Below, one piece after another: positions 1 through 12,789 of a stretch of DNA of 45,646 nucleotides (position 1 is the first letter of the stretch; the number at the start of each line of letters is the position of its first letter). The notes below the pieces were generated by a model, which saw only the letters and a list, made by a program, of their open reading frames with translations, did not search any database and was not told the DNA's origin. The stretch is from Chiua virens (lineage: Eukaryota; Basidiomycota; Agaricomycetes; Boletales; Boletaceae): NCBI GenBank assembly GCA_019787685.1, contig JAHNUO010000081.1:1-45646 (forward strand), written 5' to 3'. The position numbers and the translations under genes were made by a program.

Positions 1-3000
1 TTGGATGCGCCTTGACAAGGTTTGATCGATCTCGTTCGTGATTGGTGCGTTGCTGCGAAGCCGAATGCCATCGTGAGAGCGAGCGGGGGAGAACTTGGGG
101 CCGCTTGCTAAAAAGGTATGCCAGCAGCGCGACTGAGATAAGGGTGCTGATGCGCGTTGATAGATGCACGTATGATGCCGTGACCTCGATGGGATGGTGA
201 CGACGTTGGTAGAGATGCGGACGGTGACGACGCACCATCGCCCGACGACCGAGCCACCCGGGCCGTGCGGCCAGTGGTGGAGAAAAAAAAGGTGATCCTA
301 CCGATGCTAGCACCATTGGCACATCTGCCAAGAGGCCGCGGCGACGCGCTATAGTTGGTCCGACCCACCTCTCCACCTGGACGCTATTCAGCCTCAAGTC
401 GTTCCCATTTCGCCGGCGAGAAGAGAAGGTCTCGTACATCCGCATTTGGACATTATTGACGTGCGTGTACGGAACGCACGGCCCGCGAGCGTGAGCGTGC
501 TTATCCCTTGCATGGATGCATGGATGCACACCCCGCTGGCCATTGAAATTCACTTGCATGGACATCCGATCACTGTCACGTATACGAGGCGGGTTCGATT
601 ACGCGTCATGACCGTAATGCCACGAACGGTCATTGCAGTGACGGGATGCGACCGGCCTCCGGTCGTCATGCGTAAGTGATGTGCGGTGCGTTGCTAGCTA
701 AGCGGCGTTCGACAGCATGGGGAAAAGGCCCGGATTCATCTGGAGAATCGAACGTCCGGAGAAATGACGGAAAAACGTGTCAAGCATATTGGGCTTGGCT
801 TGGACAGGGTGGGGAATGAGATGGGGAGCGGACTCTGAGGTCGGCCGATTGGCGTAAACCGTTTCACGTTGACGTCGATCTGACGTTGGCGCGGGACGAT
901 GAGGCTGATGGATATCAGACGGACACTCTACCTGTTTTTACCAGTGTGTCACGGAGCACGTCGTCCGAGTCGGTGTTGACTTGAGAGGCCGGCCCCCGGA
1001 TACTACGGGGTTTGAATAAAAAAAGGAAAAGGAAAATGTCATTCACTGCTTTCGGTGAGAGTAATAAGATGCTCGGCAGATCATATTTCCGACAGTTGCG
1101 GGTCCCTGTCGACTACCATCGACGACGTCTTCCAATTGGTGTCTGGGGTTTGCTTTGCTCGACGTCATTGACAACGATGACAGTGACAGTTGACGTCGTC
1201 GCATGCGTGTTCCAAGTCGACGCATGTCTCTGCTCCTCGTACGCGTGGACCGAGGACGACGATTCCGAAGGATCACGTTGCGCCGAGTTCCATTGCTGGT
1301 CTTCACAGCGTCCCGACCGGAGTTCGTGATGTGGCTCATAACGATTAGCATGGAGTCGTGCTAACCTAAAATTTGAGTGTTTCCGCCCCCTCTCCATTGC
1401 AACCGAGACGCGTTTTGAAGACGTGAGTCGCGTTGGATCGTATGGTGCAATGGACGCAGTTGGAGTCGACTGCGGCCTGAGGCAGGAACACTTCAAGTTT
1501 GGGTACGGCTTGTTCTCCCCGCTGGCACCATGCATGCGTCATGCATGCATGAACGACAGAAGGTACCTTGGAGCGATGCCCGGCCGTATGAGGTGATCGA
1601 CAAGTGAGAGGCTGATCGGCGACGATGAAGTGGAAATGGGATACAATCGTGAACTACTACCCACTACCTTTATTGATTTCGACTCATCGCCTCACGAGCC
1701 CCACCGTGTCGCCATATGTCGTTAACACTGTTCAGCTGACGCAGTCCTAGCACTAATCACCAGTCACACCCACAGGTCACCTGCCTGCGTTCAGGCTTCG
1801 AGTACGCAGTTTCCCGACAGTATCCCCGCACGTACACGATATTCCATACACGTACGTATCCCATATCCAACCATGCTGACGTTGGCGCAGGTCATCCAAA
1901 GTCATATTATCATGTCATGCCTTTCTGTAGTGACGTGTCAAGACTAGAATACCTAAAGAAGCCTAAACTAGCCAGGGTGCGCATCATATGTTTCCTGCGC
2001 ATGTTTTCATGAAACAAGTCATCTGGTCGGTCGTAGGCAGTTTCTGTCCTGTTGCGGTATTCATCTGATTGCACGATAGATAAGATAACGAGTTGTGACG
2101 ACACTGGTATGTCAGCTGCTAAGGTTCCAACGTTGAGCGTAACCTTCTATCTCCACTCGTGTTACTTGTGCAGAGCCATTGCTGTGTACGTACTCAGATC
2201 CGAGTAGTCGGTCGAAGCTCACGAACAGGATTGACTGCGCCGCAGCCATGAAGTGCACTGCATTTGACTCCCGTCTTCGCGGATCCATTCATTTCCAACG
2301 TACGTAGACGTCAACGGAGTGAGACCGAGTCATGCGTTTGATGGGGAATAAGGTAGTGATATTTGTTGTGATAACTTACAAGGCAAGTCTCAACAACCGA
2401 GCCGCGGGCGTGCCAAACTGACTTGAAGTCTTACTATTCAAAGCGTGTTGCATGTGATCCATGGTGCCGCATCCTCATCATCAGCCTGAAACCTGATCTG
2501 CAACGCGTTCAATGATGTCGGACGCAAATGCCAATTAACGAGAGCGCTCAGTGATCTCGAAGCACTATTCTGAGTCGAGCACTGGCATTATGAACGTTGT
2601 TTCTCTCCGAGTCCATCATGTGATTGACCATAAACTCAGAATACGTGTTCGAATGGTGGCCAGTGCAGCACCGCAGCAGCTAATGCTAACTTATCATTGC
2701 TATGACAGTCGCACAGCACACTCTAGATGATAATAGAATCCCCACATGATCTAGGCTTGAAGTCATTTTCCTCTGTCAACCTCACATACATGGTACACGA
2801 CCAGACGCGTGTCCTGTGCCGCATCGAATCTCAATCGGTTGCAATCGGACGAGTTCAAGTTCAACTTAGGGCTCGATCCTTGAAGTGTTATGAGTGGACG
2901 AACCTCCTGGTCCGTACATGATGATGATGTTGTCTGTTCGTGCGTCTGCTCGCTCGATCATGTGTATCGTGGCTGCTCCGCTCGTAGAACCTCTCTTTCC

Positions 3001-3481
3001 TCTAGCGTAAAGCTGGTCTTTCGTATCGTCCAACGTTGTGCCAGTGTGAAATCCGTGGGCTTTGGTGTTCGTGACAAGCGCCAATGTTGGTGCTTCGTTG
3101 CCACTGGCACTGTGTTATTCAAACTACGGTGACTAAAGTTCATTCAGTTCAGACTGAGGATAAAATTGGGTTTTTGCAGTATTGTCTCGATTATCTCCCC
3201 AGATGAAGCAGCTCGTATACATCATCACTGCACTTCCGAATAAGGAATAACTTTGTTATGCCACTGCATGCAAACGAGGTTCGGAGCTCCAGGAGGAGCC
3301 CGATGAATATGGTTATTGGGTGTTACGGTCACTAAACCTACCTGATGCAGTGTCCACAGCCTTGCGACGATAGTAAGTACAGTACTTAAATCGTTTCCGC
3401 GGGTTGAATCTTACATCTTAGTAGCCCTCAAAACCGTCCTTTTCATTCTGCCTTTCCTAGCATGCACGAGTCTTCGCGGCC
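1..3481. other. Gene-poor stretch, no supported gene
   Basis: I see no open frame here with recognisable motifs or a convincing exon-intron chain on either strand. The short frames present overlap each other on opposite strands and look like chance. Base composition is ordinary with frequent CpG, unlike the right third of the window. A purine run (about 1014-1037) is the only low-complexity patch of note. Confidence 0.5.
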
Positions 3482-5323
3482 ATGGGTTCTTTGGATTCTA
3501 TGCAAAGCATTGTCGCAGGCATCCAAGAAAGCAACTACTTCGCAGGTATGTGTGCCGGTTCACAGACTGCAGCTAGAACTGGTGGATCTTACAGAATCGT
3601 ATATAGACGTGTATCTCGCCACCATAGGATATCACTACAGTAAGGTGTTTTCAAACATTCTCAAGTTGATCATGCTAAACTCTGCATCAGTTCTCGCACT
3701 TCCGAATGAGGTACTATCATACCGCTTTGATCTTGATTCGTGTGCCAACACGCAGTCTGTTCACACAATAGTTAGATAGAACACATCTGGGTAAAGCGCA
3801 ACCCATTTGTTCCGAGCTCCTAGTATATCAATTTTTTAATAGTTCCATAAGCCCTGGACTTGGGTCTCTACCCTTTTTATAATCGTGGGTCATTTATCAG
3901 TCTCCAAAGGCTTATGACACTCACCACAACCAAATAACAGATTCGTTATTTCAGCATTTACTATTTTATGCAAGTCCATTAGCCACTCGTAACACAAGGG
4001 GAATTCGAAAATCACTCTGATTTATTTCGGATCTGTTATCCTCGGTAAATGACTAGCCATTGGACTGCACGGTCAATCGGGGCTGATGTTCCCCTTGGAA
4101 GGTCAAATTGGGCGTAGCTTTCTACCCAGCGATGCTGATGAAAAAGTGATTTCGCTCTTTTTCGACGATGAACATACTCTCAAATCCTTTAGACGTCAGT
4201 ATTCAAACCTTCTCAAGTTGTCCTCATAATACTAAGCTTGATCTTACATCAACCAAATAGCTGTAAGTCTACAATATGATGGTTCCACAACGCCAGTCTG
4301 TTCAACAAGCACACTGCAAGGTTACTTAATTTTCCTGTTGGGCTCTTGGTCGTACACTTTTTTTCTCGGAGCGGTAAACAGTGAGCTGTTCTTTTATTTC
4401 TTCCTAATGTGCCAAACTCATGGCATATTCAATTTGAACTGAAGTGGTGGTTATTCTCCACGTATGGGTAGCTTACAGCCAGTCCAAGTCAATTCTGGTT
4501 ATCCTCCTTATATGCTATACTGTGAACACTATCTTCGCCATTATCTCTTGCGTTATCCTTAGCCTTCCTGGTCGAATATCAGGTATGTTGGACTTTGAAC
4601 CTTTCATAGAACACAGAGTGGCCTCTTTTTTCTGACAGTCTTACTCATTCATTCTAAATCACTGAGTAACTTTTTTTTAGTAATTTACAGTCACGTCCTG
4701 GATTTTTCTGTTTGCGCGTCGACGACATCTGATTCCGCTTACGTTTGGGCCCGGCTGGTCACTGTGTCGTCGCTCGTCCTTGCCGGGGTGATATGCCTTC
4801 TCGCAGTTGGCTACTTCATAAAGGAATCCCACCTATACAAAGGGAGGAAGCATTGGAATATGAACCGCCACATCTACGGAATCACAAGGCAAGGTGTTGT
4901 CTATTTCATTGTGTAAGTCCGTCGCTTTCCTAGTATATTCTTTCTGCTAGTTGATGAGAATGAATGCAAAGCTAATGTTCTGACTCGTGATCATGTAGCA
5001 TCCTGCTCAACGAACTCGTTCACTTGGGTGTCATTTCTGGAAATGGATGGGCATCGATCATATTCACCGCGATCGGATTTTTGCTTGTCATCATTGTAAC
5101 CCCTCGACTGGTGGTCAAAACTCGGCAAATGTATGCCCATGAGAGCTGGGGCAGACGCGGCAGCAACATTGACGCTGTGTTCGAGTTATCAGAGTTGTCA
5201 CAACCCGTGGTGTCTACCATTGCGTTTGAGGAGCCCCAGCAGCCTAACAGTGAAGGCGACGGATTCATGTTCAGGGTGGAGGAAGAAGAGAGAAATAGGA
5301 GTTGCGAAGGCGGTGACGCATGA
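3482..5323 (+). CDS. Seven-transmembrane protein, DUF6533-type family (copy 1)
   Basis: A multi-exon gene for a fungal integral membrane protein of unknown function. Exon 1 (3482-3545) begins MGSLDSMQSIVAG. Exons 3595-3639, 3691-3710 and from 3776 join in phase through GT-AG introns of about 50-65 nt to give GYHYILALPNEIEHIW, the Y-x-Y-x-L...P-x-E...I-W signature of DUF6533 N-termini. Further exons supply more membrane segments: WTWVSTLFIIV then IRYFSIYYF near 3850-3990, YLIFLLGSWSYTFFLG near 4320, VVILHVWVAYSQSKSI at about 4447, and a C-terminal segment from about 5010. The tail is acidic and cytosolic-looking (ends EEEERNRSCEGGDA). The start is the ATG that reads through the first canonical donor. 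I found no disabling mutation, although some of the exon edges in 3990-4310 are unresolved. Two paralogues lie downstream on the same strand. Function is unknown; a receptor-like or sensor role would be a guess. Confidence 0.75.
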
Positions 5324-5705
5324 AGTGTGTCCCTCAGTACCCACTGCTGTTGATATCGATATGAATTGGAACGGTCAGACTCTCCCTCTCCCTCTCTTCA
5401 GTGCGATTGTCTTGACACGACATCTGATCGATCATCTTGCAAAGGTTGAAGGTTTGGATGGATTCGACAGGAAGTTCCTTCAAGCCTGTGGGTAAGCTCG
5501 AACAAGGTTCTCGCGAAGGGGAATATACTTATTGATCCATGCCAGTGTGTCCACGTCCTATATATAACTTGTTGCGTATCTTGCTTCTTGAAGATACGAT
5601 TAGGGTGCATCCTATTCTCCATCATGCCTATAACTGCTTAAGCTTAATTTTGAATACGAGACATGAGACGATGATGGCATGAAGCCTCCGTCAAGCAAGA
5701 AAATA

Positions 5706-7857
5706 CTACAACTTGCACTTGACGTCCTTCAAATTCTTCACCCTCTCCTGCCGCTGTCCCAGATACCACAATGTTGCGTCTTTCAATTCGCCCATAAACT
5801 CTCGTATCAAGTCTTTGCTATAGACGTTCTCATCATAGAACGCATAGTACCGAAGCTCTTTTTGGGTGGTGAGTGCGCCGATGTACACATCGGCTGGACG
5901 TGAACGAAGATGGGGTTGCCAATATGCCATGTGCAGCCGTGGTCGTTCGTACTGCGTCACGGCAGGACCGGAACTTGATACTCATAGGTGATGCTGGAGT
6001 CTGTTAGGGGCTCCTAGTTCCGTCCTTCAATTCGCCCATGAACTCTCGTATCAAGTCTTTGCTATAGACGTTCTCATCATAGAACGCATAGTACCGAAGC
6101 TCTTTTTGGGTGGTGAGTGCGCCGATGTACACATCGGCTGGACGTGAACGAAGATGCGGTTGCCAATATGCCACGTGCAGCCGTGGCCGTTCGCACTGCG
6201 TCACGACATCGTCAGGGACCGTGCAGACTAGATATCCGGCGCGGTGGGGATGAGGGAACGGAGAGAGGGGAGAGAGGGGGTGGGGAGTGGGGAGTGGGTA
6301 TTCGAATGGGATCATTTGATCCGTCTAACGTTGGCACGCATCAACACACGGAATAGAAGAGAAAGCGGCGTCGCGAGAATGTGGACGATCGCTCGAAAGG
6401 ACGACTCACGTTGCCCAAACTGGAGCCTCGCTGATTAAAGACGGGTCCATGATGTTGCAAAGGAAGCGGTTCCAGGGCGTCGATGCTCCGACGGGCCTGC
6501 TCCATGTCCCGTCGCCAGTGCGTTGCCTTTGTTTTGTTCACTTCGAGTGCGCTGCTGTGTGCTGCAATGCATATTTCGAGGAACCTGGGATGCCGAAACA
6601 GTTTCTCGTTTCTTGATCTCACCCACTCGCACCGCAATAAGAACCGCCCAAACGACATGAGATCTTGGAATCGCGGTGCGCCGTCGACCAGTCCCAGCTC
6701 CTCTCTCTTCTTGTTAGCCATTGCGCCGAGCGGCATAAACGGGAGGACATGCTGATGGAAGCTAAAATTCAGCCCTACTTCTCCAGAACCTCCATTACAG
6801 AACCAGTCCGACGAACAGCATCGGCTGGCGTTTTCGATACTCCCATTCTTCCTCGGAAATCTCGCCCCTCATATACCGACGGCACAACAATCGGGATAGA
6901 GCGACCTGACTGAATGTGTGGTAGGCAGAATTGAGGGTGATACTGTGACGTCTACAGTGGAAGAAAATCGTGGCAGAAATATCGGGTGGGAAGGATACTA
7001 GCTGAGTGCGGGACTTTGCGCGTGTCATTGGGGTTGCGCGTGTAAAGTTCCCAGGTAACGCGTGTCCACCCTGCCACCCGTACCTCAGTGCTGTTTTCAT
7101 TGAGAAGAGACAATGCCTTACTGCGAGTCGGGCACGTCGTACGACATGGAGAGCATACCCTATTGCTCTCTTCCATCTACGTTTGACGAGTAGTACGTCA
7201 TCAGGGAACACCCAAATCTCCACTGGGCGGCACATTTGAAGCCTCTCCTCAATAGAGGAAGGATGGGGATCAAATGAGGTCGATAGTGTCTGGAAAAATG
7301 CTCGCAGAAGAGTGCTTGTCGAACATCCATCGGTGATGCAGTGATCGATTGGGAGAACAACATGGAAGTCCTCTGGGCGATCGGTTTGGCTGAGCACATA
7401 TGCGTGCGAGTAACCTTGGAGATAGTGGCCGTGGACCATCCTTGTTCTCATGGACGAATTGTTTAGCGTCATCGAACGATGATATGGTACCAAAGGTGAC
7501 CTCTCCCTCGCGAAGAGAGGTGACATCCCGTTCCCGAACAACAAAGTGGAGACTGTTGTCTTCTTCGAGTACCTCGGCCGCAATGAGCAGAAAGCGTCGT
7601 TTCACAGATAACCATGCGCGGCGCACGTTCTCGGGGGCATAAATGCCCACGTCTTCCGTGATACCGAGGGATCGCCGCCAAGAACGTTGGCCAGGGATTG
7701 CGCTCGTCTGAGTCCAGTTTTTTCCAAGGAACTCGAAAAAAAGGGGGTTGTGGTGGTTTGAATCGTAGCCATGTGGAAGCTGGTAACTCTTTGGACGATC
7801 CGCCCATGCGACAGTATATATGTGCGCCATGAGACAATGTTCCTGTGAGGTTGACAC
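5706..7857 (-). pseudogene. Decayed condensation-domain/acyltransferase-like gene
   Basis: The minus strand carries pieces of a CoA-dependent acyltransferase or condensation-like fold. The diagnostic HxxxDG motif is present as HCITDG (about 7337-7354), followed by STSTLLRAFFQTL. The upstream part (7857 to about 7400) has the conserved-looking LHFVVRERDVTSL, and downstream pieces read EEEWEYRKRQP and then VLPFMPLGAMANKK in another frame. Reading has to change frame near 7400 and again near 6815, so no single exon chain restores the protein. A donor-like GTGAGT near 6410 may mark a real intron before the last exon. That last exon (containing YYAFYDENVYSKDLIREF) exists twice (see the repeat entry); only the left copy has a plausible full C-terminus. 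Such proteins are common single genes in Agaricomycetes, with untested substrates. Frameshifts make it a likely pseudogene; a missed intron could explain one break but not both. Confidence 0.65.
5778..6206. repeat. Tandem partial duplication of the last exon (2 x about 185 bp, 243 bp apart)
   Basis: Positions about 5778-5963 and 6021-6206 are nearly identical, starting around TTCAATTCGCCCATAAACTC / TTCAATTCGCCCATGAACTC and differing at only a handful of bases. Both encode, on the minus strand, the same C-terminal segment of the acyltransferase-like gene. The right copy ends abruptly in a short foreign tail (KDGTRSP then stop), while the left copy continues into KDATLWYLGQRQERV. The high identity implies a recent duplication. 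Confidence 0.85.
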
Positions 7858-7929
7858 GCTCGTCGTATCACCGATGGTTCTACCATGCTCGCCTGAAAAG
7901 CTCCGAGGATATAGCCAGCCACAGTGTCA

Positions 7930-9440
7930 CTATGCTAGCTAATCAGAGAGCGAGGGGGCGTCTTAGAAAGTTATTAGAATGTTTTGGATACCAACATACC
8001 GCGTAAGTCCTTGCAGATCTTTTTGATAAACAAGACACTCGCTTATTGACGTTCCTCTCATCAGTACTTCCGGCCAGGGAAGATGCAAGAACATGGCAAC
8101 TGGCAAAGCAAATTAGCTACCAAATCGCAGGCAGCCCCAGTCTAGGACCCATTGATGGCAGAGACTCGTGAACCTGAACCAATTCATTATTCCTGGGTAC
8201 AGGTAGTTTCAGCTCTGAGTGGGAGGCACACTGGGACCGATGCCAGTCAATGTACCTGCTAATCCTATGAGGGTATGCATGATGCTTGCAAGAGTCGCTT
8301 TTGGTTGGCGTCGGAGTCCTTGTGGTAAAAATGGACTGTAACGTAATGTCCTGTGAATTGACGCGGTCTTCAAAACCAAGGCACTATCGCTACCTAGACA
8401 ATGATGAGAAGAACTTGCGGGAAAACGTCTCACATATACCACCACTGGCAACCATTGGCAGTTCTCTCATGCAGCGAGGAAGAGTTGTCTGAAGCCGACT
8501 TGCACGGTCCGGCCGATCTCATTTCAAAGCCACTCTTGCTCTCGCCATCATTCCGGAGAACCGGTTCAGCCTTGTTATGTATTGAAGTCCTAGTATCCTC
8601 TACCATCCAGACGAGTGCGAATAAAATTTCGAATCAAACGGTATGACGCGCGAAAACTTACAAATTCCTTCACCTTTGATGGTCGCTGTTGCCAGCTTGT
8701 CTGGTCCAGTCTTAACATCTGCGATTGCCACCATTGACACACTCACCATAAGGTCGAGGACGAGTCATAAAGAGGATGGACTGCAGTGTAGAAATACCGA
8801 GAGTGTAATTCTTCCTTTTGCTATGCTGCTGACATAGAACCATGATCAGAAATCCTGAGTGAAGATAAGGGAAGTTTTTTATCCCGCCTTGTGAGTATTG
8901 CAGCGAAGCTCACCGTACGTTCCGTACTATATGGCGATCACCGTGGCAAGTGGCCCAGGGGCCGCTGTTTAGACCTCAAGGCCCTATCGGTCGATTGAGG
9001 CATTTATCAAGCGGTTATCTCGGGGACTCGTCCTTCCTCACCCCGCCTGGCAGATTTGCCTGACCTTCATTTGGCCCATCTGTGTATGTACTCGGGATGG
9101 TTGATGGTCCGTGTTGTTTTGATGCAGATGTCCTTGTTTGGGGCATCGAAACTTGCCGGTGATGCAGCTATATTCATTGTCTTGCCTAGCCCGAGTAGCT
9201 AGGGAAAGGGATAGAAGTACAGGATAAATGATGGAACGAAATATCACTTCTGAGAACATCGTGGGATGAGTACATAACAGAGCATTAGCCAAGTTGAAAT
9301 GAATGCTGGCTATGGTCACCACGAAGCACCAAGGAAGCTAAAAGCACGCCTGCGTAATCACAGCGATCGACAATATTAATGCAGCTACCTAACACATTGG
9401 CACTAAATCCACTCATCGACCATGAAAGACAAAAAATAAG
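7930..9440. other. Intergenic, no supported gene
   Basis: No exon chain or motif found on either strand. The open frames are short (below about 95 codons) and without recognisable content. Confidence 0.45.
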
Positions 9441-9442
9441 CA

Positions 9443-10319
9443 CTAGTCATCGACCAGAACCCGTTTCATGAATTGCCTGAGGTCCAAAATAGTTTGTGTG
9501 CAGGCCGAATGTTCAAGTCCATCATAAGATCTGAAGATCAACCCTGGTGATGGCAGTTTGCCTTCATCCGTGAGCGCTGAATCTCCAAGGACGGGTAGTC
9601 CTAGGTTGTTGAGTATTTCGCTCGATCGACGACCCAACTTGAAGGGCACGAGGGGGTCAGCAGTGCCATGGCACATGAGTACTGGGGTGTCTCGTAGGTG
9701 GGGAGAAGCCGTCTGATGACACGCTCAGTATGGTCCTGCAGTTAGTAAGGGATGAGAGCGAACCTTGACAAACTCTTCTTGGAGCGGAATCCAACTACTC
9801 AGCGATACCACGCCCCCGAGCTTCCAACCACCATTGCCTCTGTCTGTCAATCCTGCTAACAGCGATACAGCCCCACCCTGACTGAATCCACCAATAACGA
9901 TCCGTTCTGCAGGTATACCAGCGTCGATCTCGTCCTGGATGTATTTGTCGATTGTGCGGGCGGACTCGAGCAGGCCGTCACGATCTTGGGGTGGAGGTGG
10001 ATTTTTCTTTTGAAAATCGAACGAGAGGATGTCAAACCAACCGGGCATCTGCATGCCCATATTGGCAGTGATGCTGCGGGTTGGTGCAGTGGGAAGCAGC
10101 CATTTGACGTGTGGTAGCTCGCTCTTGATCATTTCTACGGCCGGGCGCCAACCCAGTCCGGTATCACCGAGACCCTGATACGAACAAGAATACGGATTAT
10201 GCTGCTGAAATGGCAAATCAGTACGATGAAAGCGTACATACATGCAGGAAGATGACTGTTGCAGAGTGTTTCTTCGTAGGTATAACGACGGAAGTAGGGA
10301 GAACCCTTGTAGCTGCCAT
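9443..10319 (-). CDS. Acyl-protein thioesterase / carboxylesterase (APT1-like)
   Basis: An alpha/beta-hydrolase of the APT1/lysophospholipase family, which removes palmitate from S-acylated proteins in the cytosol or hydrolyses short esters. Three exons join in frame: 10242-10319 (26 codons, MAATRVLPTSVVIPTKK...FLH), 9764-10174 and 9443-9712, separated by introns of 67 nt (10175-10241) and 51 nt (9713-9763) with GT-AG ends. The join at intron 1 restores FLHGLGDTGLGW, the family's oxyanion-region signature. The nucleophile serine sits in GFSQGGAVS (nucleophile elbow G-x-S-x-G), the catalytic aspartate in HGTADPLVPF, and the histidine in LEHSACTQ near the C-terminus. The predicted length is 252 residues, slightly above the usual 220-240. 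All triad residues are present and no break is seen, so the gene is probably functional. The start is the only ATG giving the conserved first beta strand. Confidence 0.92.
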
Positions 10320-10669
10320 GTTGAACAAGATTAGAGACAATACGGGTGGCTGTGTTCCAGTGTAACGTGAGAGAGCATCAAGTGAATTCATGAACAGGGA
10401 GGCTCGGAAATGAATCGACTTGAAATTATAATCAAGTTATCCGTTATGATGCGTCGACACACTTGCGTGAGCGACAACGCGTCAAAAGATTGGCTCAAAC
10501 AAGTGAGGAGATGCAGCGCTCGGGTGGTATCTATACTACGGAACAAATAATACTAGAGTTACGACACAATTCCAGATACGACATGAATAGATGCAGACAA
10601 TCCTCGCAGTTGACTGTCCGTGTTAACCCAGCTTATCGATCAGGCGAAGATTCGAGAAGAACCTTTGCC

Positions 10670-12604
10670 TTAGTGACCGTCGACACGGTCAATGTACGCT
10701 TCCGTCCTGGATCCGACGACGTTGTGGCGACTTCCTACACCGATAAGGATGAAATCAACCATCGCATATCCAATCGATTTACCGAGTCTTTCGGCAGTCC
10801 AGGATATGGATGATATCTTTCCCCAGAAGCTGGATGAGATCTTCAGCTGTGCGGCAGAGATAGAGTCAGCACAACCAGATGCGACGACGATGTCAGACAA
10901 GCCTCGTATTGTTAACCAGACGAAGATGTCCGAGCGGCTGGTGACAGAGGGCGGGATATACATGTGCGTGAGGGATCGCCAACTTGCAATGAATGGTTGG
11001 GATTCTGTATATCGCTGTTAGCAGAATGGTCGATAGGATTTGAAAACAAGATGTTTGCCTGAGTCCCGCAGTCGTTTGTACATCTTGCTGATGACTTCGT
11101 TGTGCACTTCCTCCGTCGTCCATGAGAGGATGAACCAGGATAAGTGACCGGTAAGGTAGGCCCGGAAGGCGATTGTGAGGTACGAGACCATAGTGATGGG
11201 TGAGCTTCTGCGCAAACGGTCCACCAGGGGTTGACCGATGGACTTCGAGGCGCATTGTGTCTCCAACGATTCTTCCTCTGGATTGGAAGACTGAAGTCAT
11301 GTTGCGATCCGCTTGGCCATCAATACTGAGCACAGGTAGACAGTTGCATTAAGTCTTTGCAGACCTTGGATGATCGTCTCCTCCGTATCCGCATCCGAGT
11401 CAGCAATAAAACCCCGAAGATCGGACAATTTGAGCTGGCTGACTGCGATGGCAGACTCGACCACCCTTGTTCGATTAGTGTAGTCTTTATCGACCGCAAA
11501 GGTGTATACAGCAGTTAGCTCTTTCGTTTTGGTGGAAACTGAGTGTTTCCACTTGTCCAATTGTGCAGTGAGGGCTGCGATTTTGCGGTTTATGGCTTCC
11601 CTTATTTTACGGAGACGGTCGCGGGCGGAGAGGAGCTGGCGCGACTGAGTGTCTTAGTGATCCTCCAGTTTCGAAAGTTCATTGCTGAGATATCGGAGAG
11701 GCTTTCAGACAGTAATAAGAAAGCCATTTCATGAATTGGGGCAAGTAGACTTACATCGGAATACTGGGACGGAAGGATATCACGGAGATTCCACACCACA
11801 ATCGTCCCACCAGTACTAGTCACCATGTGGTGATTTGTTGAGATGACCATGGAGCGGATGGTATCAACAAGCTCGAGGGGAGACCCAATTTGCCCATGCA
11901 TCAGAGCGTCCCGGAACGAGACGGACGAATCATCAGAGGCGGGGATGTATGCACCACAGCTCGCCAAGGCAATGCACGGAGGGTCGTCATTACTGTGAAT
12001 AGGCCATTGCGCGAGTCCTGGTAGATGCGTCGAGATGGTGGATGAGACCATTGTAAGACAAGGCGAAGAGGTTGTTGTTCCCGCACCAGACAACGGATTG
12101 ATTGTAAAATGAATTAACTTGGATTGAAAATCAATGCGCAGGCAAGGGACTCGTTCCCATGCGGCAGTTGCGAAAAGCGTCCGCCCAGTCGTCGTGTTCC
12201 GATACGGATAGTTCCTCGTCGGTGGTGATTGAGCAGACAATCGCAATGCTGTATTTCGATCCAGCGATGATCTTTGTCCCGTCTAGTGAGACATTGATAG
12301 TGTTCACATCGTTCTGGAATCCTTCGAATTCAAACGCCTTTTTCCTGTTTAGCACACCATGTTGTCACAAGAAGCCCGCCGCCCGTCACGCGTCACGATC
12401 CACTTCCGATCCCGTGATACAGTCTGGTATCTCCCCTGTCGTTCCGTCGTTCCGTCATTTCCTCGCCATACCTGAATGTTCCTCCCACCTCCGCCGACTC
12501 TCCCGGCTACGATACCGATACCAAGGAATGTGACTAAAGACATGGTACCTTCAAGTCTATTGATTTCGATGAGTTTCGCCTTGCTTTCTTCAAGTGGAGT
12601 CAAA
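10670..12604 (-). pseudogene. Decayed WD40-repeat gene with coiled-coil C-terminal part
   Basis: Minus-strand pieces resemble a WD40 beta-propeller followed by a helical tail. Blade-like strings include GRNIQVW (about 12480), INVSLDGTKIIAGS (about 12280), LAQWPIHSNDDPPCIALAS (about 12000) and TIVVWNLRDILPSQYSD (about 11800). They are spread over different frames with stops between them, and several canonical blade residues are missing. Downstream (about 11640-11300) an alpha-helical stretch begins RQLLSARDRLRKIREAI and continues through KELTAVYTFAVDKDY. More remnants lie at about 11018-11266 (MVSYLTIAFRAYLTGHLSW) and 10670-10963 (IVVASGCADSISAAQLKIS). The order of parts is collinear, so this is one gene that decayed in place. 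WD40 families of this kind are expanded in Agaricomycetes; the specific role is unknown. Some breaks may be unrecognised introns. Confidence 0.55.
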
Positions 12605-12789
12605 GCGGAAATCCTGTGTGGGCGGGTTCTTCCAATCCCCGGAATCGATTGGTTTGACTCTTATTTTTCTCAACGTTGCTGGGCGTACCATTACCAGTAC
12701 TCTCATCTGTTTCTTGCACCATATCAGCATCGACCCTTTCATTGTCCCATCACCTGGCACCCTCCTTTGGATCTCCGAGTTAGGCGTAA

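Noticed and set aside
6762..6798. A 37-nt GT-AG intron that would restore frame in the acyltransferase-like gene
   Set aside because: The same bases read in another frame as plausible protein (FCNGGSGEVGLNFSFHQH) leading straight into VLPFMPLG, so a frameshift near 6815 explains the break better than an abnormally short intron.
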